From the IMG/VR virus record IMGVR_UViG_3300048672_000763, positions 1-32,204 of that record: 32,204 nt of DNA, one strand, 5' to 3'. This document shows positions 7,394 to 15,348 of this stretch, piece by piece. The notes below the pieces were generated by a model. That model was given only the letters and a program-made list of their open reading frames with translations, was not told where the DNA came from and ran no database searches. The first letter of the stretch is position 1. Every line of letters starts with the position of its first letter. Source of the stretch: a virus. A program made the translations under genes and the position numbers.

Positions 7394-8014
7394 ATGATTT
7401 TAAATACTCCCGAATCTCCTTTTTTGGTGATAACCGATTTTATATCAAACTTGCAGTGTGAAACTATAGTAGATGACTGTGGGTTTGTAGAGCCTGATGT
7501 TGACGTCAATGGCCACCCAATTACCATGAGCATACGATCTACCTTAGCTGAACAAATAATTCTGGATGCTACGTTAGATAAGATGCCCATCATTGAATCT
7601 CATTTCAAAGTATCGTACGCATCTATGGAGCCCATTTACGTTGAATGGGTATGTGGAAAAGAACTAGCTCCAAAATCAGGCAGTCATTCAAATATTGAGG
7701 GTAAGTGGATGCGGGTAAATCGCCGAGATTTTACTGTAGTGTTGTTTTTGTGTGATTATAACAAAGAAGCACCATTTGACCAAGAATTTGAAGTATATGG
7801 AGGTAAGTTAGAATTCATACAATATGGATTTGGATTTAATCCACAACGGGGAACTGCAGTCGTATTTCCCAGTAATCAACATTTCCTAAACGCGACTGCT
7901 CCAGTATTACAAGGAGAGTTGTTCCAAGCACGAGTGCACATAACCACAACAACACCGTTCCAATATGATAACAATAAAGTGGTCGGTGATTACAGTACGT
8001 GGTTTCGTGAATAG
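7394..8014 (+). CDS. 2OG-Fe(II) oxygenase-fold protein with altered metal ligands
   Basis: A 206-residue protein with the prolyl-hydroxylase-like jelly roll pattern: FTVVLFL (113-119), YGGKLEF (135-141), GTAVVFPSN (153-161) and APV-x2-G (169-174). In active relatives the iron is held by HxD and a distal His, and an Arg binds 2-oxoglutarate. Here the first pair reads HSN (H98, N100), the distal His position is N166, and the Arg position is Glu/Leu (175-176). H163 is a possible replacement ligand. The protein may therefore be catalytically dead and used structurally, or may use other ligands. It starts four bases after the protease stop, with no clear ribosome site, so it is probably translated by coupling. 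Confidence 0.65.
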   Translation: MILNTPESPFLVITDFISNLQCETIVDDCGFVEPDVDVNGHPITMSIRSTLAEQIILDATLDKMPIIESHFKVSYASMEPIYVEWVCGKELAPKSGSHSNIEGKWMRVNRRDFTVVLFLCDYNKEAPFDQEFEVYGGKLEFIQYGFGFNPQRGTAVVFPSNQHFLNATAPVLQGELFQARVHITTTTPFQYDNNKVVGDYSTWFRE

Positions 8015-8026
8015 TGCTATCAATCT

Positions 8027-8069
8027 TGTGACTCAGGTCACACCCGAATACTCTATGGTTGAGTATACA
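8027..8069 (+). promoter_or_regulatory. CRP-type site and possible class II promoter before the rlpA-like gene
   Basis: TGTGA-CTCAGG-TCACA (8027-8042) is a perfect match to the core of the CRP/Vfr site (TGTGA-N6-TCACA). A TATACA -10 lies at 8064-8069; with a start near 8076 the site is centred at -41.5, the exact class II CRP position. A second dyad (ATACTC...GAGTAT, 8048-8066) overlaps the -10. The rest of the 114-base gap holds nothing else clear. Confidence 0.45.
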
Positions 8070-8128
8070 TAACTTCTGCTAATAGTAAATGATAGTAGAA
8101 AATTACCCAAAAGAAAGGAGAACTGCAT

Positions 8129-8527
8129 ATGCATATGCAAAAAACTGGACTCCGTTCGATGGCATTTTTGATATTAAAGATAATGTTGTTGTTCAGTCCA
8201 ATTGTGGTTTCGGCCACGAGTAAACCTAACCACAACTTGTACGTCAAAACAGGAGCTGCTAGCTTTTATGGTTCAGAGTCAGGAACTATAACAGCTACAG
8301 GTGAGCGATTTAATCCAAATGGATTAACAGCTGCGCACCGGACACTCCGTTTTGGCACTAAAGTGCGAGTTACCAATACCACCAATAAGAAATCCGTGGT
8401 TGTTGTAATAAATGATAGAGGACCGTACCACGGAAATCGTATTATCGACCTAGCAAAGGGAGCAGCCCAACGAATTGGGCTGACTACATCCGGAGTTGGT
8501 CGTGTGAGAATAGAGGAGCTTAATTAA
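8129..8527 (+). CDS. RlpA-like double-psi beta-barrel protein, secreted
   Basis: A 132-residue protein with an N-terminal signal peptide: basic start, hydrophobic stretch about 11-27, probable cleavage after V-S-A at 29, and no lipobox cysteine. The mature part is one RlpA-like double-psi beta-barrel: GAASFYG (42-48), TATGERF (E59), LTAAHRTLRFGT (H70) and VINDRGPY (D96), then the IIDLAKGAA helix. Bacterial RlpA proteins are septal lytic transglycosylases acting on denuded glycan in the periplasm; the E, H and D positions important in that family are kept. There is no SPOR domain. A role in cell-wall degradation at lysis or in host division interference is inferred. AAGGAG lies eight bases before this ATG and favours it over the ATG two codons later. 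Confidence 0.88.
   Translation: MHMQKTGLRSMAFLILKIMLLFSPIVVSATSKPNHNLYVKTGAASFYGSESGTITATGERFNPNGLTAAHRTLRFGTKVRVTNTTNKKSVVVVINDRGPYHGNRIIDLAKGAAQRIGLTTSGVGRVRIEELN
8463..8482 (+). other. Stable hairpin inside the end of the rlpA-like gene
   Basis: CAGCCCAA, loop CGAA, TTGGGCTG: a perfect 8-bp stem with a tetraloop within coding sequence. It codes for normal family residues, so it may be a side effect, but it is the most compact stem in the region and lies about 45 bases before the stop. Confidence 0.4.
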
Positions 8528-8546
8528 TCAACTAACCAATAAAGGG

Positions 8547-8568
8547 TGAGCCTGGGCAACTGGGCTCA
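8547..8568 (+). other. Hairpin in the leader of the gene at 8578
   Basis: TGAGCC (8547-8552), a 10-base loop, GGCTCA (8563-8568), extendable by G-U pairs. No U-run follows, so it is not a standard terminator. It lies 10 bases before an ATG that has no ribosome binding site of its own. It may mark an RNA processing site or affect translation of the next gene. Confidence 0.4.
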
Positions 8569-8577
8569 TTATCTATA

Positions 8578-8769
8578 ATGAACAAATTTGAATTCACGTC
8601 AGATGATATGCCAATGTTATACGACGTCTTACTCCACGTAGTGAAAACATATGTAGTAGATGACCAAGCGTGGTCTCACGAAGAATCAGCAAATAAATTT
8701 CTCAATATGAAATTTATCGAATGGAAAGAAAAAAATCGTCAATTACCCAATCCTCCAATCGTTGAATAA
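8578..8769 (+). CDS. Small protein of unknown function
   Basis: A 63-residue, largely helical, charged protein without signal or membrane segments. No clear Shine-Dalgarno sequence precedes the ATG; a hairpin at 8547-8568 lies just upstream. Not recognised. Reality is supported by the tight fit between two real genes on the same strand and by a normal phage codon pattern. Confidence 0.55.
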   Translation: MNKFEFTSDDMPMLYDVLLHVVKTYVVDDQAWSHEESANKFLNMKFIEWKEKNRQLPNPPIVE

Positions 8770-8790
8770 TATTATACAATATCGTATAAT
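8762..8790 (+). promoter_or_regulatory. Sigma70 promoter with dyad for the gene at 8830
   Basis: TTGAAT (8762-8767), 17 bases, perfect TATAAT (8785-8790). A perfect 7-bp inverted repeat ATTATAC-AATATC-GTATAAT (8771-8790) covers the -10, as an operator would. The -35 overlaps the stop codon region of the gene at 8578. Confidence 0.6.
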
Positions 8791-8829
8791 AACTTGTAGT
8801 TTAACTTTAATCATAAGGAATATGAAATC

Positions 8830-9141
8830 ATGAGTACACAAGATACCGATAACGGCCATACAGTAATGGTTGACCCAGCAAAACGCCAACAATTCAAAGC
8901 GTATTTGGCAAACATGACCCACTATATGGCCTTACAAGACCAAAACAAAGAAGCGATTAAGGATATTGTAGACGATGCTGCCACTGTATTCTCAATGGAC
9001 AAGAAATTAATTCGTAGGTTGGCAAATACGTTATATAAAAGTAACTTCGCAGACCAACAAGAAGAAAACGAAACATTTGAATTATTGTACGAAGCTCTAC
9101 AGGAGAGACAAGCTCCAGCAACACTAGACGCATCAGAATAA
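8830..9141 (+). CDS. dsbA: DsbA-like double-stranded DNA-binding / late transcription protein
   Basis: A 103-residue, highly charged helical protein. Residues 40-95 (AIKDIVDDAATVFSMDKKLIRRLANTLY and the acidic part after it) follow the pattern of T4 DsbA (89 residues), where IKDIR...GVDGKMFNRLLALYHK is followed by an acidic stretch and ELYD. T4 DsbA binds double-stranded DNA and enhances some late promoters. The match is by eye and partial, so the name is tentative. The gene has its own good promoter and an AAGGA site, and sits just before DNA polymerase. Confidence 0.6.
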   Translation: MSTQDTDNGHTVMVDPAKRQQFKAYLANMTHYMALQDQNKEAIKDIVDDAATVFSMDKKLIRRLANTLYKSNFADQQEENETFELLYEALQERQAPATLDASE

Positions 9142-9170
9142 TACTTTATCAACAGGGACGTGTGTAGTAT

Positions 9171-12047
9171 ATGAGTTACATATCAGCTAAGCAGATAGGG
9201 AATCGCGTGCTCATTTGGGAGCGCTTAGGAAAAGGTGAGCCTAGAACTACAGTGGACTATCCAGCCGAACATTATTTTTACGTAGATGATTTCAAAGGCA
9301 ACTACACTACTATGTTTGGTACTAACGTCCGCCGCGAGTCATTTAGAAGTCGTAAAGATAAGGTAGCAGCACAAGAACGATATACTTCTATGAAGATTAG
9401 AACATGGGAGAGCGATATATCTCCTGTGCTACGCGTACTATCGAAGCAATATTACAACGTCCCACCTCCTCATTTAAATATAACCTTCTATGATATAGAG
9501 ACCGATAACGGAATAAATGCCGGATACGCTCGTCCTATAGATCCATGGGCTCCTGTTAATGCTGTGTCGATATATCACCAATATCTGAATCAATTGGAAT
9601 TGTACATCGTTCCGTCATCTAAGTATGTAGATTGGACTGAGCAGCGGTTGTATGATGAGTGCAATAGCATTGAACCGTTCCCTGACGATTTCCGTGTAAT
9701 AATTCGGCGCTGTAGTACGGAAGCTGAGTTGTTGTGGTACTACGTAGACTCTATTCAAGACTCGGATGTTGTCGTTGGGTGGAACAGCGCAAACTACGAT
9801 GATCCTTATATGGCAGGGCGCATTAAGCGAGTATTAGGTGAGGGTGCGTTCAAGCGATTGGATTTCGAAGAAGCAGACCCTCCCGTGCTAGAGCGAGTGG
9901 AAACCAATGTGACCACCAATACAGCAGCACTAAAAGACGAAGATCCGGATACGATTGATTCTGATCCAGATGATCCAAATGCAGTAACGGATACTATGGT
10001 TGTTGCATTCAAAACAAAAGGTAGAGCGTTTTGGGATTATATGCTATTGATGAAAAAGTACGATGCTGATCAACGTCCTTCGTATAAATTAGCATCAGTA
10101 GCTGATACAGTATTAATAGATGAAAACCATAATCCCATACTACCTAAGTTAGAATACGAAGGGTCGTTGGCAAACTTGTACGAAACTGATTTACCTAGAT
10201 TCTGTCGATACAGCATTAGAGACTCTGAAATCCTTCGTGGGTTTGAGTTGAAATTAGGATATGTCGGCATTGCTAACGCAAATTACCACATATCTACTGG
10301 ATTACCAGAACATGTTTTGGGCACATTAAAATTGTCTGAATTGTCTTTAATTAATGCATATCACCACGAACGCAAGCAGGTAGTTAATGACAACGTTCCA
10401 CCATTGATCGATAGGTCAATCGAGGGAGCGTTAGTACTACTACCTAAGATTGGATTGCATAAGTTTATCGGAAGTATTGATATAAAATCCCTGTATCCTA
10501 GTGTGATTCGATTATTGGGACTTTCACCAGAAACAATTATAGGTCAGTTTCAAGAAGAATTTGATGCGTGTGTTGCTATATCCCGTCGAACTGATGAGTT
10601 ATTGACGTTGGTGATTGATGGGGATGATATGAAGAATCCCGAAACTCGTACTCACACAGCGAGGGAATGGGCTGATATCCTTAGGGATAATAATTGGGCG
10701 ATATCTGGATATGGTACTGTATTAAATCAGAATATTGATGGAATGTTACCTGCCGTGTTGACTGAGTGGTTTGAAAAACGGATACAGTATCAAACGATGA
10801 AGTTAGAATGGATGGCAAAGGCGAAAGGATTGGTATCGAAATATAAGGATAGTCCTCGGGAGACTGGCATTAAAAGAGGTAAAGTATTAATGTCTAATGA
10901 AGATGCTACTTTATATGATGAATGGGTAGGCAAGTCAGAATATTATGATAGATTGCAGTATGTGTTTAAAATTAAGTTAAACAGTGTATATGGTGCATTA
11001 TCTAATCTACATTTTAGATTTTATGATTTACGATTGGCAGAGAGCACGACTGCAACTGGACGAATGATCTTAAAACACCAATGTAGAAAAGTAAATGAAT
11101 TATTTGAAGGAAAGTACGACATAGATTTTCCCATGTATGATAATTTAAAATCAGCGAAAGAACGCGGGCTTGGAATTGATGTGTGTTTAGATGGACCCAT
11201 ATTTAACGGCAAGTACCAAACCGACTCGGTGATATACGGAGATACTGATAGTTGTTACTTCGATACTGGTGCTACTAACACTCCTGATGCGGTACTAATT
11301 GCGGATGAAATTGCCAAGTTAGTAAACGCATCCTTTCCTGATTATGTACAAAAAGACTTTTTTGTGTGCGATAAAAACAAACATATGATTAAAACATCAC
11401 GAGAGATAGTTAGTGATAACGGTATCTTTGTGGATAAGAAGCGGTACATATTACATTTAGTAGATGTAGATGGATATCCAGTCGATAAAATGAAAATAAT
11501 GGGGTTAGACACGAAAAAAACTACATTGCCAGTAGCGGTATCAATTGAATTAAATAAGTTTATAGAGCGGTTGTTGAAGGGAGAAACGTGGCTTGAAATT
11601 TGTCCATCTATTGTAGCATATAAGCAGTCTTTATTGGATAATATGGAGTTGAGAGAAATCGGTCTTCCTAGAGGGATCAACAAAGTCGAATTCTATACGA
11701 ATGAATTTAATACTAAGGCGAAAGCTAGGATTCCTGGCCATGTGTCAGCTGCCATATTCTACAACAAATGTTTAGAGACGTTTGGGGATCAAACCAGCAT
11801 TCAAATTCGATCCGGTATGAAACTGAAGGTCTTTTATTTGACGTCTAGTATAGGTAAATTTAAGTCCATAGCACTCCCTACTGATATTGAGCATATCCCC
11901 GATTGGTTTGTTGATAATTTTAGTGTTGCTAATGATGCACACATTTCTAGATTAGTAGATAAACCATTATATAATATAATTAAGGCTATTGGTGAGCGAG
12001 TACCTACTGTATCATCGTTAGCTGTCGAATCAGCATGGGAGTTATAA
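9171..12047 (+). CDS. 43: Family B DNA polymerase with 3'-5' exonuclease
   Basis: Replicative phage polymerase, 958 residues (T4 gp43 has 898). The proofreading domain shows Exo I FYDIETDNG (D108, E110), Exo II VVGWNSANYDDPY and Exo III YSIRDSEIL. The polymerase domain shows motif A IDIKSLYPS (D437), motif B KIKLNSVYG (K602, N604, Y607) and motif C YGDTDS (D691, D693). All catalytic residues are present, so the enzyme should be active. An acidic insert rich in Asp and Pro near residues 255-275, after Exo II, is unlike T4. No intron or intein interrupts it. The next gene starts in a TAATG overlap. Confidence 0.97.
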   Translation: MSYISAKQIGNRVLIWERLGKGEPRTTVDYPAEHYFYVDDFKGNYTTMFGTNVRRESFRSRKDKVAAQERYTSMKIRTWESDISPVLRVLSKQYYNVPPPHLNITFYDIETDNGINAGYARPIDPWAPVNAVSIYHQYLNQLELYIVPSSKYVDWTEQRLYDECNSIEPFPDDFRVIIRRCSTEAELLWYYVDSIQDSDVVVGWNSANYDDPYMAGRIKRVLGEGAFKRLDFEEADPPVLERVETNVTTNTAALKDEDPDTIDSDPDDPNAVTDTMVVAFKTKGRAFWDYMLLMKKYDADQRPSYKLASVADTVLIDENHNPILPKLEYEGSLANLYETDLPRFCRYSIRDSEILRGFELKLGYVGIANANYHISTGLPEHVLGTLKLSELSLINAYHHERKQVVNDNVPPLIDRSIEGALVLLPKIGLHKFIGSIDIKSLYPSVIRLLGLSPETIIGQFQEEFDACVAISRRTDELLTLVIDGDDMKNPETRTHTAREWADILRDNNWAISGYGTVLNQNIDGMLPAVLTEWFEKRIQYQTMKLEWMAKAKGLVSKYKDSPRETGIKRGKVLMSNEDATLYDEWVGKSEYYDRLQYVFKIKLNSVYGALSNLHFRFYDLRLAESTTATGRMILKHQCRKVNELFEGKYDIDFPMYDNLKSAKERGLGIDVCLDGPIFNGKYQTDSVIYGDTDSCYFDTGATNTPDAVLIADEIAKLVNASFPDYVQKDFFVCDKNKHMIKTSREIVSDNGIFVDKKRYILHLVDVDGYPVDKMKIMGLDTKKTTLPVAVSIELNKFIERLLKGETWLEICPSIVAYKQSLLDNMELREIGLPRGINKVEFYTNEFNTKAKARIPGHVSAAIFYNKCLETFGDQTSIQIRSGMKLKVFYLTSSIGKFKSIALPTDIEHIPDWFVDNFSVANDAHISRLVDKPLYNIIKAIGERVPTVSSLAVESAWEL

Positions 12048-12448
12048 TGCAGTTACAGACATCATATTACACCCACCCAGATATAGCAACCTTTACCAAT
12101 CGAGTAGCTATTAGTTGTAGCACACAGGCCGCAAAGGATCGAGTATCATCTGGGATAACTTGGCGGAATTATCCACCACTTGCGCCAGATTGGCGCACTA
12201 TGGTAGAGCCGTATAGACAACAACGCATAAGTCAACAGGAGTACACCAACCGATATAATATCCAACTGAGTAGACTCGATCCTTCACGAGTATTAGAGGA
12301 TTTGGGAGATAAAGCAACACTGTTGTGTTACGAACTCCCAAATCAATTTTGCCATCGCAGATTGGTAGCTGATTGGTTTTGCGCTACTATGGGATTAATA
12401 GTTCCCGAATATGCCACCAACCCGGACGTTGATGGCTGGATTATGTAA
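12047..12448 (+). CDS. DUF488-like protein
   Basis: A 133-residue protein with the DUF488 signature near its end: a run like LLCYE, then FCHRRLVADW (roughly residues 99-120), preceded by a YNIQLSRLDP segment. DUF488 proteins are small, single-domain and of uncertain biochemical role; the conserved Cys-His-Arg looks like an active or binding site. Start chosen at the ATG overlapping the polymerase stop (TAATG) with GGAG six bases upstream, not the in-frame ATG 12 bases earlier. It lies between polymerase and clamp, so it is made with the replisome. Confidence 0.75.
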   Translation: MQLQTSYYTHPDIATFTNRVAISCSTQAAKDRVSSGITWRNYPPLAPDWRTMVEPYRQQRISQQEYTNRYNIQLSRLDPSRVLEDLGDKATLLCYELPNQFCHRRLVADWFCATMGLIVPEYATNPDVDGWIM

Positions 12449-12464
12449 TACAGGAGAAATGAAT

Positions 12465-13217
12465 ATGGACATGAAACCAGATGAAATAACTACCATAAGA
12501 CAGATGTTAATGGTAGCCGAGCAGTTTGATATATCAACCGTAATATTTGAACCCGGCAAGGTGCGAGCGATGAATGACGACAAGACTGTCGTTATATACC
12601 AAACAAACAATATCCCCCTATTTTCTTTTGGGAATTTAGGAGTGAATAGGTTGGATTTGTTACAACGGTTGAATACGGTAATAGGCACATCACGACAATA
12701 TACAGTAACTGTGGATACTACAGGAAACGATTCATCTATTGGGTTTAGTGCTAGTGCTCCTGGGGATGTGCCTATGTGGGTAAAATCAATCACAGCTAAA
12801 ACCGACAAGATTACAGTATCATACCGATGTACCAATCCAGCCTTGATTACTGTACCAAAGAGTAGAGCTGATGAACATCTATATAAATTAAGATTCACTC
12901 CAGATGCGTATACGTATACCACCAAAGGCAAAGCTGCCATGAAATGTAAGGTAGTTGAAATAGCATTTGATGGTAATGAAGTATTAATGCGAATGGTAGA
13001 TGTTAGTAGCGATGTGTTTAAATATAAATTAGATGAGACAATCGAATCCATTGACGGAAGTGATATTACCCAAGCTAAATTTTCATTTAAATACTCAATA
13101 GATCATGTGTTAAAAATATTTAAAACCGACCAATCTCAGCAATTCCATATTACCACAAAAGGATTCTTGGCTGCTGTGTACAATGGTGTTGAAGTGTTTT
13201 TATCACCCCAAAAATAA
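12465..13217 (+). CDS. 45: Probable DNA polymerase sliding clamp, T4 gp45-like
   Basis: A 250-residue, beta-rich protein placed almost directly after DNA polymerase, the expected place and size for a T4-like clamp (gp45, 228 residues). The segment with FSFGNLGVNRLDLLQRLNTV resembles the gp45 region around its LNGFLGILSLV motif, and the overall strand pattern fits two clamp-like domains: an N-terminal one with VIFEPGKVRAMNDD and a C-terminal one ending in GFLAAVYNGVEVFL. Start chosen at the ATG eight bases after AGGAG; ATGs six bases before and after are alternatives, and an upstream start within the previous gene is unlikely. In T4 the clamp also couples late transcription to replication, which matters for the late boxes here. 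Confidence 0.65.
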   Translation: MDMKPDEITTIRQMLMVAEQFDISTVIFEPGKVRAMNDDKTVVIYQTNNIPLFSFGNLGVNRLDLLQRLNTVIGTSRQYTVTVDTTGNDSSIGFSASAPGDVPMWVKSITAKTDKITVSYRCTNPALITVPKSRADEHLYKLRFTPDAYTYTTKGKAAMKCKVVEIAFDGNEVLMRMVDVSSDVFKYKLDETIESIDGSDITQAKFSFKYSIDHVLKIFKTDQSQQFHITTKGFLAAVYNGVEVFLSPQK

Positions 13218-13240
13218 TACAAATCATACAAGGATGTCTT

Positions 13241-13624
13241 ATGTTTAACATATTTAAAAGAAAAACCCCAGTTACAACCACTCCAGATCGAGTAGCGGAA
13301 CTAGCAGCACGGTGTCAATTGCTGGAAGACCAACTAGCAGCTCAACTACTAAAATCAGATGCCCAAGCAGCAATAGCCAATGATTTTAAAAATAGTGACG
13401 ACCCATGGGTTGATATCAAATCAGACTCGATCGATCCCATCAAAGGCATACGAATTGAGTTAGATTGGAATGATGCATTCATCAAATTATTGAGAAAGCA
13501 TGGGATTACCGGTTCCAATGATGAAGCCATGGTACAAAAATGGCTAGCTACTATCTATAAACAATTAATGGATGATTTGGGCGAAGTGAGTAGCACGTCA
13601 CATAGAACTGATGGATACGAATAA
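13241..13624 (+). CDS. Small protein of unknown function
   Basis: A 127-residue protein. The start MFNIFKRK is basic with a short amphipathic look; residues 18-48 form a probable coiled coil; the rest is helical and acidic. AAGGA precedes the ATG. It lies between the clamp and the 5' nuclease, so a replication-linked role is possible. Not recognised. Confidence 0.7.
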   Translation: MFNIFKRKTPVTTTPDRVAELAARCQLLEDQLAAQLLKSDAQAAIANDFKNSDDPWVDIKSDSIDPIKGIRIELDWNDAFIKLLRKHGITGSNDEAMVQKWLATIYKQLMDDLGEVSSTSHRTDGYE

Positions 13625-13629
13625 CAGAA

Positions 13630-13660
13630 CTACGTAGAACTTTGTGGTATCGTAGGTTTT
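13630..13660 (+). other. Intergenic stem-loop with conserved 12-mer, copy 1
   Basis: Stem CTACG (13630-13634) with CGTAG (13651-13655) encloses the 12-mer AGAACTTTGTGG (13636-13647), followed by GTTTT. The same 12-mer occurs at 15663-15674 inside a stem of different sequence, also just after a stop codon. It may be a terminator-like or processing element, or a protein site. Confidence 0.5.
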
Positions 13661-13700
13661 ATGCCAAATGGATGTTTCAATAAAAACAGGGAGTTAGTTA

Positions 13701-14657
13701 ATGGAACAACAGAAGAAAAAGAAGCAGGTAGATTATGTAGTAGTGGATATCAGCAATATTTACTACAGGTCATTCTATTCGAGTAGGGATGCTGCTGAGT
13801 GGGAAATTAGTGGGATGGCCATTTTTTCAGTAATGCAATCATTAAACAAATATTATACAGAATATGATCCTACTTATCCATTGGTTGTTGTATTTGATGA
13901 GGGTAGGTCGTGGAGAAAAGATTATACTGATAGTCCAGAGTGCATTTCACCGAAGAAATACAAAGGCCATCGTAGACAAAATATGTCAGAGGCTCAACAA
14001 GAAAAATTCGCAGCATTTGTTCAGCATTTGGCGGAGTTAAAGACGTTACTACATGATCACACCACGTTGACTGTATTATCTGGGAATGGGTTAGAAGCTG
14101 ATGATATAATTGCTGGATTCTGCCAAACACATTTAGACGATGCGGTAGTAGTATTATCTGCAGATAGTGACTTAGCTCAATTGATGATACAATCCAATGT
14201 CACGGTGATTTCACCCATAACAAATAAGGCGCATGATCTATCTAAATATAACGATGACCCCAGTTACTATTTGTTCCATAAGTGTATTAGAGGAGATACT
14301 GCGGATAACGTTCAAAGTGCATATCCAGGGGTTCGTAGTACTAGGATATTAGCGGCGTGGCAGAATTCATACGACAAGGTAAATTTGTTATCTGAAAGTT
14401 GGACTGGACACACTGGTCTGGTATATAAAGTAGAAGACTTATTTAACGAAAACGTCAAGTTGATTGACTTATCTCAACAACCAGATCACATAAAAGACGC
14501 TATGGAAGTTGCAATAAATAATTCATACGAAGCTCAACAACAAGTTAAATTCGATTTAATGAAAGTGCTGAAGTTTCTTAAATCAAAACAATTACTAAAA
14601 ATGATAGAGCGGATAGAACTGTTTACCCCAATGTTATCCGCTAAGATAAGGAGATAA
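13701..14657 (+). CDS. rnh: 5'-3' nuclease, T4 RNase H / FEN family
   Basis: Removes RNA primers and flaps during lagging-strand synthesis. At 318 residues it is close to T4 RNase H (305). The metal-binding acidic positions of the FEN fold are visible: D16 (VVVDISN), E132, D134 and D135 (LEADDIIA), D155 and D157 (SADSDL), and D199 and D202 (RGDTADN). A basic KYKGHRR motif follows the first acidic site, as in relatives. The segment after GDTADN (SAYPGVRSTRI) is the helix-hairpin-helix region that holds DNA. GGGAG precedes the start. The next gene follows after only three bases. Confidence 0.92.
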   Translation: MEQQKKKKQVDYVVVDISNIYYRSFYSSRDAAEWEISGMAIFSVMQSLNKYYTEYDPTYPLVVVFDEGRSWRKDYTDSPECISPKKYKGHRRQNMSEAQQEKFAAFVQHLAELKTLLHDHTTLTVLSGNGLEADDIIAGFCQTHLDDAVVVLSADSDLAQLMIQSNVTVISPITNKAHDLSKYNDDPSYYLFHKCIRGDTADNVQSAYPGVRSTRILAAWQNSYDKVNLLSESWTGHTGLVYKVEDLFNENVKLIDLSQQPDHIKDAMEVAINNSYEAQQQVKFDLMKVLKFLKSKQLLKMIERIELFTPMLSAKIRR

Positions 14658-14660
14658 TAT

Positions 14661-15347
14661 ATGAGTTTAGCAGCAAAAGTAGAATCGTTAACTAAAGTGC
14701 CGTTCAGCGCGGGATCGGCATTTAAAAGTCCATTTGAATCATCCGGTGCGTTAACAGATATTACGTCGTTAACAGGTAAAATATCGTCTGGATTAGGGGA
14801 GGGATTGGGGAGCTTAGCTACTATACAAGAACACGCCAATACTATTACATCATCATTAGCAGCTTTTCAGGCTGGGTCGTTAGCGAGTATACAATCCCGA
14901 TTGGCTACATTGCCATCTGATTTGGCTATTATAAAAGCATCCCATAAGGTGCAGGGTATATTAGGAGCCAGCGAGGGCAAAGTAGGAGCTGGGTTGTGTG
15001 ATCTATACGACCAAGCGCTAGGATCAATAAAAACTGCAAAAAAGTTCGCACATGATGCTATGGACGAAGTCAAGGGACATTTATCGGAAGTATTGCATTT
15101 AGTAGGCGAGGGGATTAACCTAGGAATTGAAGCGATAGCCGCAGTCGCAGCTGCTATAGAGGCTGCTGTCGCAAAAGTTACCAAATTTCTAACAGATAAG
15201 TTATTAGAATTACAAGCCGCAGTGGCTAAAGAAATCGCTCTGATTAAAAAATGGGCAGCTGATTTAGCAGCCAACGCGTTTAATGCTGTGTTGGATCAAT
15301 TGGATCCTTGTATTAAAGATGGGATTTCTTCGTTAATGGGTGGTTAA
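14661..15347 (+). CDS. Ala-rich helical protein next to the PAAR tip, likely baseplate-related
   Basis: A 228-residue protein rich in Ala, Leu, Ser and Gly and probably almost all helix. Residues 145-205 are a long amphipathic, Ala-rich helix region (AIAAVAAAIEAAVAKV), but not a clean membrane segment, and there is no signal peptide. It immediately precedes and overlaps the PAAR gene, so it is likely a partner of the membrane-piercing spike or a baseplate hub component. Strong AAGGAG site. Not assigned to a family with certainty. Confidence 0.7.
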   Translation: MSLAAKVESLTKVPFSAGSAFKSPFESSGALTDITSLTGKISSGLGEGLGSLATIQEHANTITSSLAAFQAGSLASIQSRLATLPSDLAIIKASHKVQGILGASEGKVGAGLCDLYDQALGSIKTAKKFAHDAMDEVKGHLSEVLHLVGEGINLGIEAIAAVAAAIEAAVAKVTKFLTDKLLELQAAVAKEIALIKKWAADLAANAFNAVLDQLDPCIKDGISSLMGG

Positions 15348-15348
15348 C

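Noticed and set aside
8546-8578. A 10-codon GTG mini-frame ending TAATG at the start of the 8578 gene
   Set aside because: The only AAAGG is directly against the GTG with no spacing, so it is unlikely to be translated; the hairpin explains the sequence better.
12411-12464. Upstream start for the clamp gene
   Set aside because: It lies inside the DUF488-like gene with no ribosome site; AGGAG is placed for the ATG at 12465.
12395-13051. Long minus-strand frame (218 codons) over the clamp gene
   Set aside because: Antisense to a gene with good start, operon position and clamp-like features; its sequence looks like a translated shadow.
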